Translations under genes and position numbers: made by a program
NCBI GenBank assembly: GCA_963801045.1
Contig: CAWDDC010000004.1
Coordinates: 1,116,001 to 1,180,000, forward strand
Length of the DNA stretch: 64,000 nt
Reading direction: 5' to 3'
Source: JACCWP01 sp963801045
GTDB lineage: Bacteria > Actinomycetota > Actinomycetes > Propionibacteriales > Nocardioidaceae
Notes under the pieces: generated by a model
Databases searched by the model: none
What the model was told of the DNA's origin: nothing
The model's input: the letters and a program-made list of their open reading frames with translations, nothing else
Shown here: in pieces, positions 25,070 through 33,118 of the stretch
Layout of the letters: every line of letters starts with the position of its first letter
Position numbering within the stretch: the stretch's first letter is position 1

Positions 25070-25108
25070 GGGCTGATGTTGCCACGCACGCGTACGTCCG
25101 GCCCGCAG

Positions 25109-25192
25109 TTTCTCAAGGGACCACGTGAAAACGTCACTGCTCACGTGAGGCCACACGTGAGTGGTGACGTTTTCACAGCACCCCTTGGGAAA
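25109..25192 (+). repeat. 84-bp imperfect palindrome, copy 2
   Basis: Same architecture and exact length as copy 1 (15209-15292): outer arms TTTCTCAAGGG and CCCTTGGGAAA, and a core centred on GGCC. The left-arm mini-hairpin is ACGT-GAAA-ACGT (25123-25134). Compared with copy 1, two of its pairs have changed on both sides (C-G to A-T, G-C to T-A), keeping the stem. It lies between the start of the secreted-protein gene and the stop of the lysin-like gene. Confidence 0.85.
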
Positions 25193-25214
25193 CGCGACCC
25201 CCCGTGCCCACCGG

Positions 25215-25835
25215 TCAGGCGTCGAGGTTGTAGCGCTTCTTCAGCCGGGCGATGTCCTTCTGCAGCGCGGCGGCACGCTTCGGGCGGTTGTTGTTCTCCG
25301 CGTTGGTCGCGGCCTTGCGCAGCCCACGCACCGCCATGCGCACCAGCTCGTTCACCTCGGGTGGCTCCGGCGGGGGCTCCGGCGGACCGTTCCCGTCTCC
25401 GTCGCCACCGCCGACCTGGAAGCGCACGCCGTTGACCCAGTCGCTGCCGAACACGAACTTGTCGCCCCAGTGCGCGGCGAACCACGAGGTGTCCGGTGAG
25501 GGGTCGGCGACGATGTCGACGCCGCCGCTGCGCTTGGCGTCGTTGGTCCACCACAGATGGCGGCCGTCGTCGGTGCGGCCGGCGCAGGTCGCGATGTGGC
25601 CGAACGAGTTGCCGTCGGTCGGGTCGTCGAAGTACGCGATGTGGCCCTTGCGGACGTCGTCCCACCCGATCCGGCGGGCCTGCGGGGTCTCGTGCTGTGC
25701 GGCCAGAGCGGAGGGATACAGCGACGCGATGCCGCGAGCCTCCCGGGCCAGCCGCAGGCACAGCGCGTTGTAGACGGGCGGGCCGTTGTGAGCGGCCTTG
25801 AAGAACTCCATCGTCTCCGGTGTCGAGTTCGGCAT
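25215..25835 (-). CDS. Lysin-like protein (Cys/His amidase-type, CHAP/NlpC-like)
   Basis: 206 residues. Residues ~15-110 have the order of a Cys-His peptidoglycan hydrolase: Cys in 'VYNALCLRLAREARG', then 'WDDVRKGHIAYFDDPTDGNS' and His in 'FGHIATCAGR'. A proline/glycine linker ('GNGPPEPPPEPPE') leads to a basic helical tail ('RAAALQKDIARLKKRYNLD'). No signal peptide is present, as in phage endolysins or tail-associated hydrolases. It is coupled to the upstream acidic 41-residue gene. The function is inferred from motif order only. Confidence 0.65.
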   Translation of the reverse strand: MPNSTPETMEFFKAAHNGPPVYNALCLRLAREARGIASLYPSALAAQHETPQARRIGWDDVRKGHIAYFDDPTDGNSFGHIATCAGRTDDGRHLWWTNDAKRSGGVDIVADPSPDTSWFAAHWGDKFVFGSDWVNGVRFQVGGGDGDGNGPPEPPPEPPEVNELVRMAVRGLRKAATNAENNNRPKRAAALQKDIARLKKRYNLDA

Positions 25836-25960
25836 CAGACCCCCTCGTCGTCCTGGACGCCGTCGAAGTCATCGCTGACGTAGGGCGACTCGTTGACCTC
25901 GTCGTCGCCGACGGGATCCGGGTTGTCGTTGTCGGGCAGGTCGTCGGGTTCAGCGTTCAT
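25835..25960 (-). CDS. 41-residue very acidic protein
   Basis: The frame from the ATG at 25958-25960 encodes a 41-residue peptide with about 15 Asp/Glu and no basic residue ('NAEPDDLPDNDNPDPVGDDE'). A strong GGGAGGAG ribosome site precedes it. Its TGA overlaps the ATG of the lysin-like gene (TGATG), so translation is coupled. It could be a partner or inhibitor of the basic lysin-like protein; this is speculation. Confidence 0.6.
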   Translation of the reverse strand: MNAEPDDLPDNDNPDPVGDDEVNESPYVSDDFDGVQDDEGV

Positions 25961-26042
25961 CGGTGCTCCTCCCTGATGCTGACCACGGCTTCAATCGTGC
26001 TCGCGTCGCGGTCCGCCTGTCAGCGATTCGCCGAACTCGTGG

Positions 26043-27896
26043 TCAGTCCCGCAGGGTCCGCACGCGCACGTACCTGAAGCGGGCCTCGAAGCCCTCGCCG
26101 CCCATCGCCACCAGGCCGATCCTCGCGCCGTCGCCCAGGCGGTGCACCCAGGTACCGCCGCGCATCCACGGCTCACCGCCGGCGCTGGTGTACGCGGTGT
26201 AGCGGTTGCCGTCGCGCACCACGCGGAGCCGGGTGACGTCGCCGGGCGCCCCGACGGCGGTGTTCCCGTACGCGGGGGACAAATCCGGCGGATGCGGGAC
26301 CTCCTTGGCCCACTCGGTCTGCCGGGTCTCCCAGATGGAGACGTGCGTCAGCTTCAGGTAGCGGTCGTCGCCGTCGTACAACACCAGTCCGGCCTGCACG
26401 AAGTTGTGGCAGCAGCCCTCGGCCGGCACGTCCAGTCGCACCGCTGTCTGCACCACGTAGTCACGCTCCGGCGCGGCCTGCGTCAGCACCGGTGCGTCGT
26501 CGCTGTCGTTGGCCAGGTCGCCGGCGTCGGTGTCCACCCGCAGACTGCCTTCGCCCAGCGAGTACGTGCTCGGCGGCGGCTCGCGCACCCACGACCAGCG
26601 TCGCCCGAGGCTGGTGCCGTCGAGCTCGTCGGTCGGTCCGTTCAGCAGTCGTCCGGGACGCAGTGGCGGCACCGGGTCGGGTGTGTACGCCGACGTCTGC
26701 CCGGGCCGTGCGGCCGGCGTTGGCATCGGCTGGTCCGACGCCCACCGGCCCGACCGCACGCTCGGCCACCCGTCGACCCAGTCCAGTGGATCGAGCAGCA
26801 CCGGCCGCTTGGTGAAGCCGGGCTGCCCCGCGAAGTACGGATCGGAGCGGTCCACCGCGTGGTAGGCCGTCCACCACTGCCCACCGCGGTCCTGGAACAC
26901 GCTGTTGTGGCCGGCGCCGACCCAGCGATTGCCGTTCATGCTCAGCACCGGCGTCCCACCGACCCGACCGGCCAACAGTCGCTGGCCCTCCCGGTCGACG
27001 AACGGACCCAGCGGCGACCGCGACCTGCCGGCGAACACGCTGTAGCCGGTGAGCGGGCCGTTGCAGCAGTTGGTCGCCGACGCGAACAGGTAGTACCAGT
27101 CGTTGCGACGGACCACGTTGCTGGCCTCGTAGCGGTTGCCGATCGTGATCCGGCGCGGCTCGCCGGCTGTCTCCACGCCCCGGCGGTCGAAGGAGACCCG
27201 GGTGCCGAAGATCCCGCCGAAGTACGAGCCGTAGTAGAGGAATCCGCGAGCACCGACCGCGTCGCCCAGCACGTCCGGGTCGAACGTCCACCAGAAGTCG
27301 CAGCCGGTGCCCTCAGGGTTGCGTCGGGGACCTACGACCGGTTGCTCCGACACCCGCCACGGGCCGGTCGGCCCACGGCTGACCGCGACGCCGATCGCCG
27401 AGTCCGTCGAGCACCCCGGCTCGCCGCTGATCTCGTCGTCGACGTCGGTGACGACGAACGTCAGGTAGTAGCGGTGGGTGGCGCGCGACCACACGACGTC
27501 GGGTGCCCACAGGCCGGCACCGTCGGCGGCCCACGACGGCGCACGGGGCAGGGCGTCGCCGACGTAGCGCCAGTCGACGAGGTTGCGGGAACGGAGCATC
27601 GGGACCGGGTGGAACCGCGGCTCGCCGCCCTCGGTGTCGGCGTCGTTCAGCGGGTCGGTCGTGCAGTAGAGGTACCAGTGCCGGTCGCCGCGTTGCTGGC
27701 CCCGCAGGACGGTCGGGTCCGCGCAGCTGTCCACGGTGCCGCTCGAGCCGAGGATGCGCGGGGCGAGCGGGTTGTCGTACGTCCCCGGCGACCGGTCTCC
27801 GGCCGACGATGCTCCGGGGGCGACCAATGCGGAGGCCAGGACCAGCACAGCCGCCAGGTACGGAATGGTCCTCCGAACGCCCGATGCCCGAATCAT
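26043..27896 (-). CDS. Secreted GH43-family glycoside hydrolase with C-terminal sugar-binding-like domain
   Basis: 617 residues. The signal peptide is 'RTIPYLAAVLVLASALVAPG'. Residues ~35-420 are a five-bladed propeller of GH43. The base Asp is in 'DSCADPTVL', the pKa-tuning Asp in 'DFWWTFDPDVL', and the acid Glu in 'NRYEASNVVRRND'. The C-terminal ~150 residues are beta-rich ('VQAGLVLYDGDDRYLKLTHV'), like the domain after GH43 xylosidases/arabinanases. Arabinan or arabinoxylan is the likely substrate, which fits araB-araD 12 kb away. The ATG at 27894-27896 precedes the signal peptide. Confidence 0.88.
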   Translation of the reverse strand: MIRASGVRRTIPYLAAVLVLASALVAPGASSAGDRSPGTYDNPLAPRILGSSGTVDSCADPTVLRGQQRGDRHWYLYCTTDPLNDADTEGGEPRFHPVPMLRSRNLVDWRYVGDALPRAPSWAADGAGLWAPDVVWSRATHRYYLTFVVTDVDDEISGEPGCSTDSAIGVAVSRGPTGPWRVSEQPVVGPRRNPEGTGCDFWWTFDPDVLGDAVGARGFLYYGSYFGGIFGTRVSFDRRGVETAGEPRRITIGNRYEASNVVRRNDWYYLFASATNCCNGPLTGYSVFAGRSRSPLGPFVDREGQRLLAGRVGGTPVLSMNGNRWVGAGHNSVFQDRGGQWWTAYHAVDRSDPYFAGQPGFTKRPVLLDPLDWVDGWPSVRSGRWASDQPMPTPAARPGQTSAYTPDPVPPLRPGRLLNGPTDELDGTSLGRRWSWVREPPPSTYSLGEGSLRVDTDAGDLANDSDDAPVLTQAAPERDYVVQTAVRLDVPAEGCCHNFVQAGLVLYDGDDRYLKLTHVSIWETRQTEWAKEVPHPPDLSPAYGNTAVGAPGDVTRLRVVRDGNRYTAYTSAGGEPWMRGGTWVHRLGDGARIGLVAMGGEGFEARFRYVRVRTLRD

Positions 27897-28327
27897 CCCG
27901 CAGGACACTACTGGCGGCCGGGCGCCCGGTCGCGGCGGGAATCCTGGCTGCCGCCGGGGCCTGCCCTCTACCCTCAGGGGACCTGGTGACGCCGTCGCTG
28001 GGCCGCCCGAAATACTACGCCCCGTAGTCGTATTCGTTACCGTGCGTAAACGGGACGAAGGCGACCCCGACGTCAACCTTCTAGCGTCCCATGAGCGGCC
28101 CCGATTTGCCGAGAGTCCACGGCCTTCGGTCGGTCGCTCGATGGCGGGTACGGACTGCTCGTGCGTCGACTCCTCCGCCGCTCGGTCCTCGCTGATCGCA
28201 TCGCGTTTCGGTGGCCACCGCGGGGTGGGAACCTCCCGGTTGACCCGCTCCGTGCGTCGCCACCTGAGGGATCGGAGTAGAGGCTCTGGTGACCACGGAG
28301 TACCCGTGCAATCTGGAGGTACCCCCC
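27897..28327. other. 431-bp intergenic region between divergent genes
   Basis: No coding frame is convincing here. It holds an AT-richer patch with a hairpin CTACG-CCC-CGTAG (28015-28027) flanked by AATA/TATT (28011-28034). A LacI-like near-dyad GTTACCGTGCGTAAAC (28036-28051) lies on the GH43 side. On the right side, GGAAC followed 18 nt later by CGT (28230-28255 area) could be an ECF-sigma promoter for the AdoMetDC-like gene. All regulatory readings are tentative. Confidence 0.4.
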
Positions 28328-28669
28328 GTGCGTGATCTCGCCCCCGACATCCACCGTCAACGACTGGTGGTCGAAGGCCTCTGCCACGTCCCGATCGATG
28401 CCGCGACCATCCGTGACTACCTGGCCAAGCTGTCCGAGACCATCGACATGGTGACCCTGACCGATCCGGTCACCCACAAGTCGCCGATGTACGGATGGGC
28501 CGGGTGGATCCACTGGGAGACGTCCGGTGCCCACTTCTACGCGTGGGAGACGCCGCGGCTGTTCTTCAGCGTGGACATCTACGCGTGCAAGGCGTTCGTC
28601 CCCGAGGACGTCGTCGCGTACACGCAGGAGTTCTTCAACGCGCACGACATGGTCTGGAGGGAGTTCTGA
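28328..28669 (+). CDS. AdoMet-decarboxylase-like small protein
   Basis: 113 residues, the size of bacterial AdoMetDC/SpeD. 'RQRLVVEGLCHVPIDAATI' matches the first strand and helix. The C-terminal 'FFSVDIYACKAFVPED' matches the SpeD 'AAVDVFTCG' region with its conserved Cys (Cys87). The pyruvoyl-serine site (usually ESH) reads 'TSGAHFYAW' (residues 65-73), so self-processing is doubtful. The GTG at 28328 was chosen because GGAGG lies 8 nt upstream. It is coupled to the next gene by TGATG. A SAM-binding role is inferred. Confidence 0.6.
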   Translation: MRDLAPDIHRQRLVVEGLCHVPIDAATIRDYLAKLSETIDMVTLTDPVTHKSPMYGWAGWIHWETSGAHFYAWETPRLFFSVDIYACKAFVPEDVVAYTQEFFNAHDMVWREF

Positions 28670-29421
28670 TGACGACCCCGCTGCGACTGCTCTTCGACCC
28701 GACCGGCGACCTGCTGGAGAGCGCACGGGAGTGCGAGGCCGACATCTTCCTGCAGTGGTACGGCAACACCCGCACGCAGCTGGAGTCGGAGTACGGCCCG
28801 TACGAGCACAGCTCGGTGTTCGTCGCGCTCGCCGACGACGACGACCGGGTGGTCGGCACGGTCCGGTTCCTCGTCCACGGGGGGGCGGGGCTCAAGACCC
28901 TCGACGACGCCGGCAAGCCGCCGTGGGGGGTCGACGCCATGCGGAGCGCCTCGGCGGCCCGCATCGACACGGCGACCACGTGGGACTGCGCGACGATGGG
29001 CGTCCGGCCGGGCGTGACAGGGTCGCGCGTCCAGCTGGGTCTCGCGGTCTACCACGGTTTGCTCCTGGCGTTGCGTGCCAACGAGGTCCGCACCGTGATC
29101 GCGGTGCTGGACGAGCGGGTCCGGCGGCTGTTGTCGTCGGTGGGTCTGGTGATGAACGCGTTGCCCGGCACGGCGCCGGCCCCGTACCTCGGGTCGACGG
29201 CGAGCACGCCGGTGTACGCGCACGTGGGGCCGGCGGTCGACCACCAGCGCCGGCAGCACCCCGACGCGCACCGCCTGGTGACGTTGGGCATCGGTCTCGA
29301 CGGCGTCAGCACACCGGGGACCGACGCCTTCCGGTGGGACCCGAGGCGGCTGCAGGTGGCCGCCGGCACGTCAACGGCCAAGCAGGAGCTGGCCTCAGCT
29401 GCGGTCGGACACCTCAGGTAG
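28669..29421 (+). CDS. LuxI-like / GNAT-fold acyltransferase (putative autoinducer-type synthase)
   Basis: 250 residues. Residues 20-170 follow the acyl-homoserine-lactone-synthase/GNAT layout: 'ADIFLQWYGNTRTQLESEYG', 'PYEHSSVFVALADDDDRVVG', 'TVRFLVHGGAG', 'IDTATTWDCATMGVRP', 'LGLAVYHGLLLALRANEV', and 'VIAVLDERVRRLLSSVGL'. The N-terminal Trp and acidic positions resemble LuxI but the full consensus is not met. GGAGGGAG precedes the ATG. The SAM-related partner upstream supports a SAM- and acyl-dependent reaction. The 3' end overlaps the GGDEF/EAL gene by 27 nt. Confidence 0.6.
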   Translation: MTTPLRLLFDPTGDLLESARECEADIFLQWYGNTRTQLESEYGPYEHSSVFVALADDDDRVVGTVRFLVHGGAGLKTLDDAGKPPWGVDAMRSASAARIDTATTWDCATMGVRPGVTGSRVQLGLAVYHGLLLALRANEVRTVIAVLDERVRRLLSSVGLVMNALPGTAPAPYLGSTASTPVYAHVGPAVDHQRRQHPDAHRLVTLGIGLDGVSTPGTDAFRWDPRRLQVAAGTSTAKQELASAAVGHLR

Positions 29422-31683
29422 CGACGCGGGGTCCGAGCTGAGGTTGGCCGACCAGGCCCGGACCCATCCCTCGACCGCAGCCGCCGGCATCGGTGGTGCG
29501 AGGTGATAGCCCTGCAGCACGTCGATGTTCATCGTGATCAGGGCGGCTGCGGTCGCGGCGTCCTCGACGCCCTCGGCCACCACCCGCAGTCCCATCGCGT
29601 GCGCCATCTGCCGGGTGGTGTCGACGATGACGCGGCTACGGGCGTCGCTGCCCATGGTGGCGACGAACGACCGGTCCATCTTCAGCTCCTGCACCGGCAG
29701 GTCCCGCAGGTACGAGAGCGAGGAGAAGCCGGTGCCGTAGTCGTCGATGGCCACCTGGACGTCGTGGTCGCGCAGCTCGAGCATCCGCTCGCGGGCCCGC
29801 TCGGGGTCGGACATGACCGAGTCCTCGGTGATCTCCACGACCAGGGTGCCGGGTGGCAGATGCGCGACGTCGAGGGCACCGAACAGCTCGGGCAGCAGGG
29901 TCCCGCCGAGCAGCTCCGGCGGCGCGCAGTTCATCGAGACCCGGAAGTCGAGGCCCTGCGCCCTCCAGCGCCTGGCGTCCTCCACGACCATCCGCATGAC
30001 CGCCAGGGACAGCTCGGTCATCAGGCCGTAACGCCGGGCGTCGGGGAGGAAGGCGATCGGGGGGAGCAGACCGTCCGTGGGGTGGTCCCAGCGCACCAGG
30101 CCCTCGACCGCCGACACCCGCTGGGTGGCCGCGTCGACCTGCGGCTGGTACCACATGACCAGCTGACCGGCGCGGATGCCGCGGCGCAGCTCGTCGGTGC
30201 GGCGCAGCCGGTCGCGGGAGAAGTCGTCCTGTGCGGGGTCGTAGAGCATCGCGCCGCTGCGGGTCGCCTTGGCCTCGTACATGGCCACGTCGGCGCGGCG
30301 CAGCAGGTCGGTGGCACTGGTGTCGTCGGCCTGGCGAACGGTGACGCCCACCGATGCCTGGATGGTCAGGTGCAGGCCGTCGATGGGGTGCGGCTCGCGC
30401 AGCAGGTCGCAGACCTCGTGCGCGGTCTCGAGCAGGGTCAGCGGGTCGTCCTCGCGCACGATGATCGCGAACTCGTCGCCGCCGAGGCGTGCCACGGTCA
30501 TCCGGGACCGCAGCGACTCGCGCAGGCGCTGGGCGACCAGCACGAGCAGGGCATCACCGGTGGCGTGACCGACACTGTCGTTGATGTCCTTGAAGCCGTC
30601 CAGGTCGAGCAGCATGAAGCCGAGCGGGATGTCTGCGCGCAGCCCGGCGTCGAGGTCGGTGAGCACGGCCCGCCGGTTGGGAAGTCCGGTCAGCTCGTCG
30701 GTACGGGACAGGCGCATCGCCTCGGCCGCGCCACGGGCCTCCTGCAGCGCGACGGCCATCCGGGCGCCGGCCGAGACCAGCGTGATGACCGCCACCACGA
30801 TGAACGCGTATCCGATGCCGTCGCGCGGGCTGATGATGAGCACGCCGAGCGCGATGGCGGCCCCGGCCATCAGCGTCCGCGCGCGCCGGTGGACAGGCAG
30901 CGGCGAGAAGCCGGCCGAGGGCGGCAGGCAGGCCGCGGTGACGATCAGGGCGAAGCTCGCCCCCCACAGCACGTCCAGCGTCAGGCTGGACGAGTACGTC
31001 ATGTTCGAGAGCGTCAGCACGAAGCTGCTGTCGGCGGCCGCCAGCAGCACGAAGCCGACCGCCAGCCCGATCGTGCGCCAGGAGCGGTCCCGCTGGTGCA
31101 GCAGCATCTGGGCGAACACGAGGGTCGCCAGGGCGAGGTCGATGACCGGGTAGAGCACCGCCAGCAGCAGCGGCACGCCCTCGGCGTCGAGGTTCACCGA
31201 GATCGGGGTGAGCACCACGAAGGCCGCACCGCACGCGGTCGCTCCGCAGATGACGGCGGTCTCGAGCCACACGGTGACCGGCGGCATCCGGCGGCGGGGC
31301 ACCTCGGTGAGCAGGAAGGCGGCGATCCCGAGGTACGAGGCCAGGAAGAGGACTTCGCTGGGGGACGGGAAGTTCACCGTGCCGTCGGTCTCGGCGGCGT
31401 TGACCGTCGCCGACCCGGCCGCCCACAGGCAGATGCCGATGGTCAGCAGCAACAGCGGCGTGCGCCGGTTGCGGTTCGTGATCGCGGTGCGCACCAGCCG
31501 GGTCAGCAGGAACACGAAGAACAGGCCGATCACGACGACGAGAGCGACGGCGAGAGCGTCCTCGTCGACGAGCTGGGGCAGTACGAGGCCGTAGCCGACC
31601 CACAGGATGCCGAGCCACACGAACGGGCCGAGCAGGGTCAAAGTGGGCACGCGTCGCAGCGCGAAGGCCGTCGGGCCAGGCAC
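29395..31683 (-). CDS. Membrane GGDEF-EAL protein (c-di-GMP synthesis/degradation)
   Basis: About 762 residues. Eight to nine hydrophobic helices fill the first ~310. The GGDEF domain follows, with 'SRTDELTGLPNRRAVLTDLD', 'LLDLDGFKDINDSVGHATGD' and an intact 'ARLGGDEFAII'. The EAL domain has 'AVEGLVRWDHP' (EGL in place of EAL), 'NCAPPELLGG', 'EITEDSVM', 'VAIDDYGTGFSSLSYLRDLP', 'LKMDRSFV' and 'VVAEGVED'. Both activities are possible. The GTG at 31681-31683 has GGAGG 8 nt upstream; longer starts exist. It is convergent with the LuxI-like gene. Confidence 0.93.
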   Translation of the reverse strand: MPGPTAFALRRVPTLTLLGPFVWLGILWVGYGLVLPQLVDEDALAVALVVVIGLFFVFLLTRLVRTAITNRNRRTPLLLLTIGICLWAAGSATVNAAETDGTVNFPSPSEVLFLASYLGIAAFLLTEVPRRRMPPVTVWLETAVICGATACGAAFVVLTPISVNLDAEGVPLLLAVLYPVIDLALATLVFAQMLLHQRDRSWRTIGLAVGFVLLAAADSSFVLTLSNMTYSSSLTLDVLWGASFALIVTAACLPPSAGFSPLPVHRRARTLMAGAAIALGVLIISPRDGIGYAFIVVAVITLVSAGARMAVALQEARGAAEAMRLSRTDELTGLPNRRAVLTDLDAGLRADIPLGFMLLDLDGFKDINDSVGHATGDALLVLVAQRLRESLRSRMTVARLGGDEFAIIVREDDPLTLLETAHEVCDLLREPHPIDGLHLTIQASVGVTVRQADDTSATDLLRRADVAMYEAKATRSGAMLYDPAQDDFSRDRLRRTDELRRGIRAGQLVMWYQPQVDAATQRVSAVEGLVRWDHPTDGLLPPIAFLPDARRYGLMTELSLAVMRMVVEDARRWRAQGLDFRVSMNCAPPELLGGTLLPELFGALDVAHLPPGTLVVEITEDSVMSDPERARERMLELRDHDVQVAIDDYGTGFSSLSYLRDLPVQELKMDRSFVATMGSDARSRVIVDTTRQMAHAMGLRVVAEGVEDAATAAALITMNIDVLQGYHLAPPMPAAAVEGWVRAWSANLSSDPASLPEVSDRS

Positions 31684-31948
31684 CACATCCACCTCCGCTC
31701 CCCATCTCCGGCTCGAAACCCCGCTCCGGCCCAGCATGGTCCCCCGGGCGTGTCGCTGTCTCCCCACGATGTGGGCCACCCCCATGAACGGGTCGAGCAG
31801 ACTGGCTGGTCGGGTGACGGTTTCGGCCGTTCAGACGGCTGACCCGGGCGCGCGGAGGTGCAGGGGGATCGGACCGACGCTGATCAGGGTGATCGTGGCC
31901 GTGAGCCCCTCGACCCCGCCGGGGACGGAGTCACTAGCCTCAACGTTC

Positions 31949-33118
31949 GTGCCCTCCCCACCCCTGCTTGCCGATGTCGTCGCACTCCTCGACGGCTGGT
32001 TCCCGCCCGCCTGGGCCGAGCCGTGGGACGCCGTCGGAACGGTCTGCGGCGACCCGGCCGACCCGGTGCACCGGGTCCTGCTCGCGGTCGACCCGGTGCA
32101 CGAGGTGGCGGCCGAGGCGGTCGAGTGGGACGCCGACCTATTGGTCGTGCACCACCCGCTGCTGCTGAAGGCGGTGCACTCGGTCGCGGCCGACTCCCCG
32201 AAGGGCCGGCTCGTGCACACGCTGGTGCGACAGGGCGTCGGCCTGCACGTGTGCCACACCAATGCCGACTCGCCTCCCGGCGGCGTCAGCGACGCACTCG
32301 CCGGGGCGCTCGGGCTCTCCGGGATCCGCCCGCTCGATCCCGCGCCGGCCGACCCGCTGGACAAGATCGTGGTGTTCGTCCCGCACGGCGGCGTGGACGC
32401 GATGGTCGACGCGCTGGCCGCAGCCGGCGCCGGCCAGATCGGCGACTACGAACGTTGCACCTTCGTGTCCACCGGGACCGGTTCGTTCCGGCCGCTCGCC
32501 GGGGCCAACCCCACCATCGGGAGCGTCGGCGAGCAGGAGCAGGTGCCCGAGACCCGGCTCGAGATGGTGCTGCCCCGGTCCCGCCGCGTCCCCGTCCTCG
32601 AGGCCCTGCGGTCGGCCCATCCGTACGAGGAGCCGGCGTTCGACCTGCTGGAGCAGGCTGACCTGCCGGGACCACGGGGGAGTGGACGGGTCGGCCGGCT
32701 GCCTGAACCGATGCCGCTGGCCGCGTTCGCGCAGCAGGTCGTCGACGCGCTCCCGCCGACCGGTAGCGCCGTACGGGTCGCCGGCGACCCGGACCGGCAG
32801 GTGTGGTCGGTCGCCGTGTGCGGCGGGGCCGGTGACTTCCTCCTCGACCGGGTACGTGCGGTCGGGGCCGACGTGTACGTCACGTCCGACCTGCGGCACC
32901 ACCCGGCATCGGAGCTGCGCGAGCACGCGCACGCGGATCCGCTCACGCCCGCGCTGGTGGACGTGCCGCACGCCGCCGCGGAGTGGACCTGGCTGCCCGT
33001 GCTGGCCGAGCGACTCCGCGGGGCGCTGCCGACTACGGTGGAGGTCCGGGTCTCGACGACGATCACCGACCCCTGGACCGACCACGTGCCCATGACGGGC
33101 GAGAGGAGCCCACGCTGA
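31949..33118 (+). CDS. Nif3-like dinuclear metal-centre protein
   Basis: 389 residues. It has the Nif3/YbgI metal-site motifs: 'DLLVVHHPLLLKAVHSVAAD' (two His), 'VCHTNADSPPGGVSDALAG', and the C-terminal 'DVPHAAAEWTWLPVLAERL'. A central PII-like insert ('FVPHGGVDAMVDALAAAGAG', 'SAHPYEEPAFDLLE') is the usual arrangement in longer members. TAGCCT (31935-31940) lies 8 nt before the GTG, and no ribosome site is seen, so the mRNA is probably leaderless. It heads an operon with the zinc-ribbon and RNase H genes. The exact reaction is unsettled. Confidence 0.9.
   Translation: MPSPPLLADVVALLDGWFPPAWAEPWDAVGTVCGDPADPVHRVLLAVDPVHEVAAEAVEWDADLLVVHHPLLLKAVHSVAADSPKGRLVHTLVRQGVGLHVCHTNADSPPGGVSDALAGALGLSGIRPLDPAPADPLDKIVVFVPHGGVDAMVDALAAAGAGQIGDYERCTFVSTGTGSFRPLAGANPTIGSVGEQEQVPETRLEMVLPRSRRVPVLEALRSAHPYEEPAFDLLEQADLPGPRGSGRVGRLPEPMPLAAFAQQVVDALPPTGSAVRVAGDPDRQVWSVAVCGGAGDFLLDRVRAVGADVYVTSDLRHHPASELREHAHADPLTPALVDVPHAAAEWTWLPVLAERLRGALPTTVEVRVSTTITDPWTDHVPMTGERSPR

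Noticed and set aside
28289..28327. Upstream GTG start for the AdoMetDC-like gene
   Set aside because: It lacks a ribosome site, while the GTG at 28328 has GGAGG 8 nt upstream and gives normal family length.
29503..31842. A 779-residue plus-strand frame opposite the GGDEF-EAL gene
   Set aside because: Low-complexity antisense translation rich in H, R, D and G; no ribosome site or family pattern.
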